Assembly (NCBI GenBank): GCA_036345935.2
Contig: JADWOT020000004.1
Coordinates: forward strand, 6,544,168-6,608,167
Origin: Taenia hydatigena
Taxonomy: Eukaryota; Platyhelminthes; Cestoda; Cyclophyllidea; Taeniidae
Direction of reading: 5' to 3'
Length of the DNA stretch: 64,000 bases
A program made the position numbers and the translations under genes. The number at the start of each line of letters is the position of its first letter. The stretch's first letter is position 1. This document shows positions 61,226 through 64,000 of this stretch, in pieces. The notes beneath the pieces are model-generated. The model saw nothing but the letters and a program-made list of their open reading frames with translations. It made no database searches and had not been told where the DNA came from.

Positions 61226-61849
61226 GAGCGAGGGCGTGGTCAGTCATTTGGCTGAACTCACTGACGTGTTAGCGCATTGGTAGTTACGTCGTCGTGGTCC
61301 CAATCGTGGTCGTTGTCGTGGTCGTGGTCGTCTACCCCTTCGGCAGTCACGCCATCATCACGTCTGTCAAATAATGCCTTTCCACCGATAAATAATGCGG
61401 AGGTGGGAGGTGGTGGGACACCACACAGTCCTCGCGTCACAGTGATTGCTTGCAACGACAATGGCATCATCCACACCGCTGTCCACTTGGTACTTCGCAG
61501 TAGTAGACACCCACCTCATCTAATGACAAAGCATTTCTGCCTTTCTCAAGTCAAAGTCACGATGCGAGTAACCATGGCACTTGTGCGGTCTACCCTTGCT
61601 TCACTCACTCACTCAATCACTCATGCTGTAAGTCCACGGGTCCTTCTCTGCGTTTGTTGCAAAATGTTGGCCATTTTAGCCCAGTGAGTAGCCCTGCTGC
61701 TCGTGGAATGGAAAAGGTCTCACACACACACAACCCAATGTCGATTTGTGTCTTTTCGTGTTGTTCACTTCATCGCATTATGCCAATGTCTTGCTAAAAG
61801 ACGGACAGGGCGGACCACATTGCGTGGACAGGGCAGTGCGCGTTGATGT

Positions 61850-62175
61850 GACAGTGAGGTGGTGCCTCGAGAAGCCGCACGCCTCAATGGCACAGCACCA
61901 ATACTAGCAACTCTTCGTGTGGACGAGGTGAGTTGCTTTGAGGACAGGAGAAGAAGAAGGCGCTGCTTAACCGGCTTACACAGTGCCTAACACACACCCA
62001 CTCCTCACACCATCCACGAAGTTGGCGGACATTGTGCTCTTCCACCAGTTGTGTGACAACGTGGTGCCACTGTGTGGAGGACGATGTCGTAGACCTCATC
62101 TCAACTGCCCCTCCACGTGGCATTGTCGACGCCAATTTTCTGCCCATAGATCAGTTAAGCACAATTGTACCCTAG
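61850..62175 (+). pseudogene. second copy of the two-exon 3' gene end
   Basis: Exon 1 (EVVPREAARLNGTAPILATL, VDE, then GTGAGT) is intact. The acceptor equivalent to 21082 is changed (ttg for tag) and one extra base precedes the conserved VEDDVVDLISTAPPRGIV and IDQLSTIVP, so the copy is probably not expressed as the same protein. Confidence 0.4.
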
Positions 62176-62190
62176 CCTGTGTGTGTGTGT

Positions 62191-62471
62191 GGTGGTTTTA
62201 GACAATGGAAAGGAAACCTCAATCTTCATCTCACATGTAGCGATGAGAATGTGAAATGCCAACATTGGGCATTATTATGATTGAGGAGTGTAGCCACATT
62301 TGCCGCAGCGTGCGGAGCCGCCAATGCAGTGAGGAGCATTGCTGGTGCAATACTTGGCCAAGAATACCAACGCTTCGTCCTCATTTAAAAACACTTTACA
62401 CCACCACCACCCCACCACCTACACTCGCACCTAAGCAAGAAACCCGTGTCCCCTTCCCAAACGGGGACCGC
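62191..62471. other. junction sequence, no gene
   Basis: This is a short unique stretch between the end of the 3 kb block (a gt dinucleotide run) and the displaced 107-bp piece. Confidence 0.5.
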
Positions 62472-62578
62472 TGCCATGCAGTAGGAAAGTACACTCCATC
62501 ATTACATCCTCTCTCCACTCGTCTCACAAGACTCTTTCTTTATTCCTCCATTCAACCATCCGAATCAGCATATGAGAT
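62472..62578 (+). repeat. displaced piece of 3 kb block (F-box 3' flank)
   Basis: Nearly identical to 59849-59955 (ctgccatgcagtaggaaagt through ccatccgaatcagc). It ends where the F-box gene's poly-proline codons would begin. Confidence 0.9.
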
Positions 62579-62580
62579 AG

Positions 62581-62787
62581 GTGGTGGTGGTGGTGGTGGT
62601 GGTGGTGGTGGTGGTGGTGGTGGTGGTGGTGGTGGTGGTGGTGGTGGTGGTGGTGTGGTGGTGGTGTGGTGGTGGTGGTGGTGGTGGTGGTGGTGGTGGT
62701 GGTGGTGGTGGTGGTGGTGGTGGTGGTGGTGGTGGTGGTGGTGGTGGTGGTGGTGGTGGTGGTGGTGGTGGTGGTGGTGGTGGTGGG
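62581..62787. repeat. (GGT)n expansion, about 205 bp
   Basis: A GGT run with one short interruption around 62653-62667. The flanking sequence on the left is the F-box 3' flank, so the tract sits where the antisense poly-proline codons of the F-box gene lie (compare 59967-59995). Sequence after the tract matches the block at 4558. Long Gly, Val, Trp or Pro ORFs through it are artefacts. Confidence 0.97.
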
Positions 62788-62965
62788 GCGTCTACTAGCA
62801 GCCTATAAGAAGTTTCAGTGATGGGGATGGTTGAGTGGATGGGTGCAACAGTAGTGGTAGGAGTGGATACATCGGTGGGAGTGGGTGCATGAGTGGGTGA
62901 ATGGGTGGGCGGGCTATGGGATAACAAGACGACGTAGGAGGAGGACAGGAAATTGGAGGGGATAT
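62788..62965 (+). repeat. repeat block shared with 4558-4860
   Basis: This starts tactagcagcctataag and ends near aagacgacgtaggaggagga, as in the 5' copy, but is shorter inside. Confidence 0.7.
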
Positions 62966-64000
62966 TATGGATAATACTAGGAGCGAATGAGTAGGGGAAA
63001 GAGGAAAGAGGGTGTAAAAAGGGGAACTGGAGTAAATGAGAAGGAGATTGTGAGGCAGTGTAAGGAATAAGTAGAGAAAGGTAAGGGTTGTGATGATTGG
63101 GACAATAGGAAGAGGGAGGATATGCACTAAAGGATTAGGCGTGGATGAGCAGGTGAGCAGGTAGGGTGAAAAGTTAGTTGAAAGGCAGATGCAGGCAACT
63201 TCCAGTAGGCTTTGAATCGTAAGCCCCCAGTTGTTTTCCACCTTCAAAACCATCAAGGGCACACATTTAATGGAGTTTCAGTGGACGGGGAGACAAGTGG
63301 AGGTAGGGCGCGCCCATTCAGCCTCTGGAGGCAACAAATGAACAAATGCGGGGGGTCGCAATTTGATTTAGGTAACGTGTCACTCCTTGTCACTTTTTGC
63401 ATGCTTAACGGTGGATAGTTCCTTTTTTTTTTATTTACACGCTAACGATTGAAGGTTACTTACTGGATTAGCAAACCATCGATTTCCGCGTAACTTCAGC
63501 TGCAAGATCTGAATCTACCTTTTTCTTAAATGTAGGATTTGCCATATAGTCATCTTTGATTACTGCCAGAAGTGAGAGAGACAGAGGGTGCGATACACTC
63601 CCCTCATTTGAAGAGGATGGGTAATGCCTGACTGTGTCATTGCTATGCCGCTCCCAACTTTGCGTTCCATTATTGCAGCGAAGTGTGCCAATCTGCCACA
63701 AACGACGTGACAGAAGTCACCACAGTATCTGATAGCACAAACAAAGGCAGGACTGAGGGTCGTCCAGACGTGATTAAAATTACCAAAGAGGGTCAGTGGC
63801 CAGGCGATACAGCCTATCCATTTCTTTGTCCGCAAACTGAAACGCGTCTCTTTCCATGTGGCGCTCGTCTCTTGGTTTTGCTCCGAGGCATGGGAGAATG
63901 TGAGAAAGGTGATTGATAAAAAAGAATGGAAAACGCGTGTGCTTGTACAGTAATTAGAAGACGATTGAATTCAGAAGGTCACACTACTGACAAATAAAGG
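62966..64000. other. no supported gene
   Basis: Short overlapping ORFs occur on both strands near 63.2-63.9 kb, with no motif or paralogue. The window ends inside this stretch. Confidence 0.45.

Larger units (their letters stand above)
59225..62190 (+). repeat. 3 kb duplicated block, copy 2
   Basis: This is the direct copy of 18270-21240. It has the longer intact part of the F-box pseudogene, and triplet and GGGA tracts of different length. Confidence 0.92.

Noticed and set aside
62256..62798. 180-aa plus-strand and 120-aa minus-strand ORFs with poly-Gly/Trp, poly-Val or poly-Pro
   Set aside because: They are created by the GGT repeat, which is open in all frames. The only biological link is to the F-box poly-proline tail.
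619..64000. CRISPR arrays, rRNA genes, bacterial operons
   Set aside because: No regularly spaced repeats, rRNA core sequences or bacterial gene organisation were seen.

Overview
The window reads as nuclear DNA of an invertebrate animal. There are no operons, ribosome-binding sites or long bacterial ORFs. Coding sequence occurs as short exons bounded by GT..AG sites, and the two introns I can define are very small (49 and 112 nt). One has a CTAAC branch-like motif just before its acceptor. Intron size and base composition would fit a compact helminth-type genome such as a clade I nematode, but I cannot establish the taxon. The first 618 bases are an assembly gap.

The main theme is segmental duplication. 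At least five duplicated block families make up much of the sequence. (1) An 11.5 kb inverted duplication at 6327-17814 has a left arm at about 6327-10475, a right arm at about 14640-17814 and a 4.2 kb unique spacer. A third partial copy at about 53850-56050 lies in the right-arm orientation. (2) Part of the spacer (11088-12025) recurs at 52635-53850, fused directly to the third arm copy. (3) A 3 kb block at 18270-21240 recurs directly at 59225-62190 and carries F-box pseudogenes. (4) A 2 kb block at 22089-24265 recurs inverted at 49785-51732. (5) A block of about 430 bp at 1482-1925 recurs at 4855-5510. Smaller copies link the same loci: 4558-4860 with 62788-62965, and 21933-22088 and 62472-62578 with family 3.

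Recognisable or supportable genes are few: a two-exon acidic Glu/Arg-rich protein (7367-8237, with a damaged-splice copy at 54740-55307 and a C-terminal stub in the right arm); a two-exon orphan (14473-15095) with paralogous exons at 14081 and 10054; a conserved 90-nt internal exon in each arm; two F-box pseudogenes; a helical orphan pseudogene pair; an exon family ending in PSFAF that is present in one copy but absent from the other copy of two different duplications; a Ty3/gypsy reverse-transcriptase fossil; and one well-folded tRNA-like gene with an arginine-type body and a TTG anticodon.

The stretches 24.3-29.8 kb, 30.1-44.4 kb, 46.3-49.7 kb and 56.1-59.2 kb hold only short random-looking ORFs and small dispersed repeats. 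All homology statements come from reading the sequence by eye; no alignment or database search was run.
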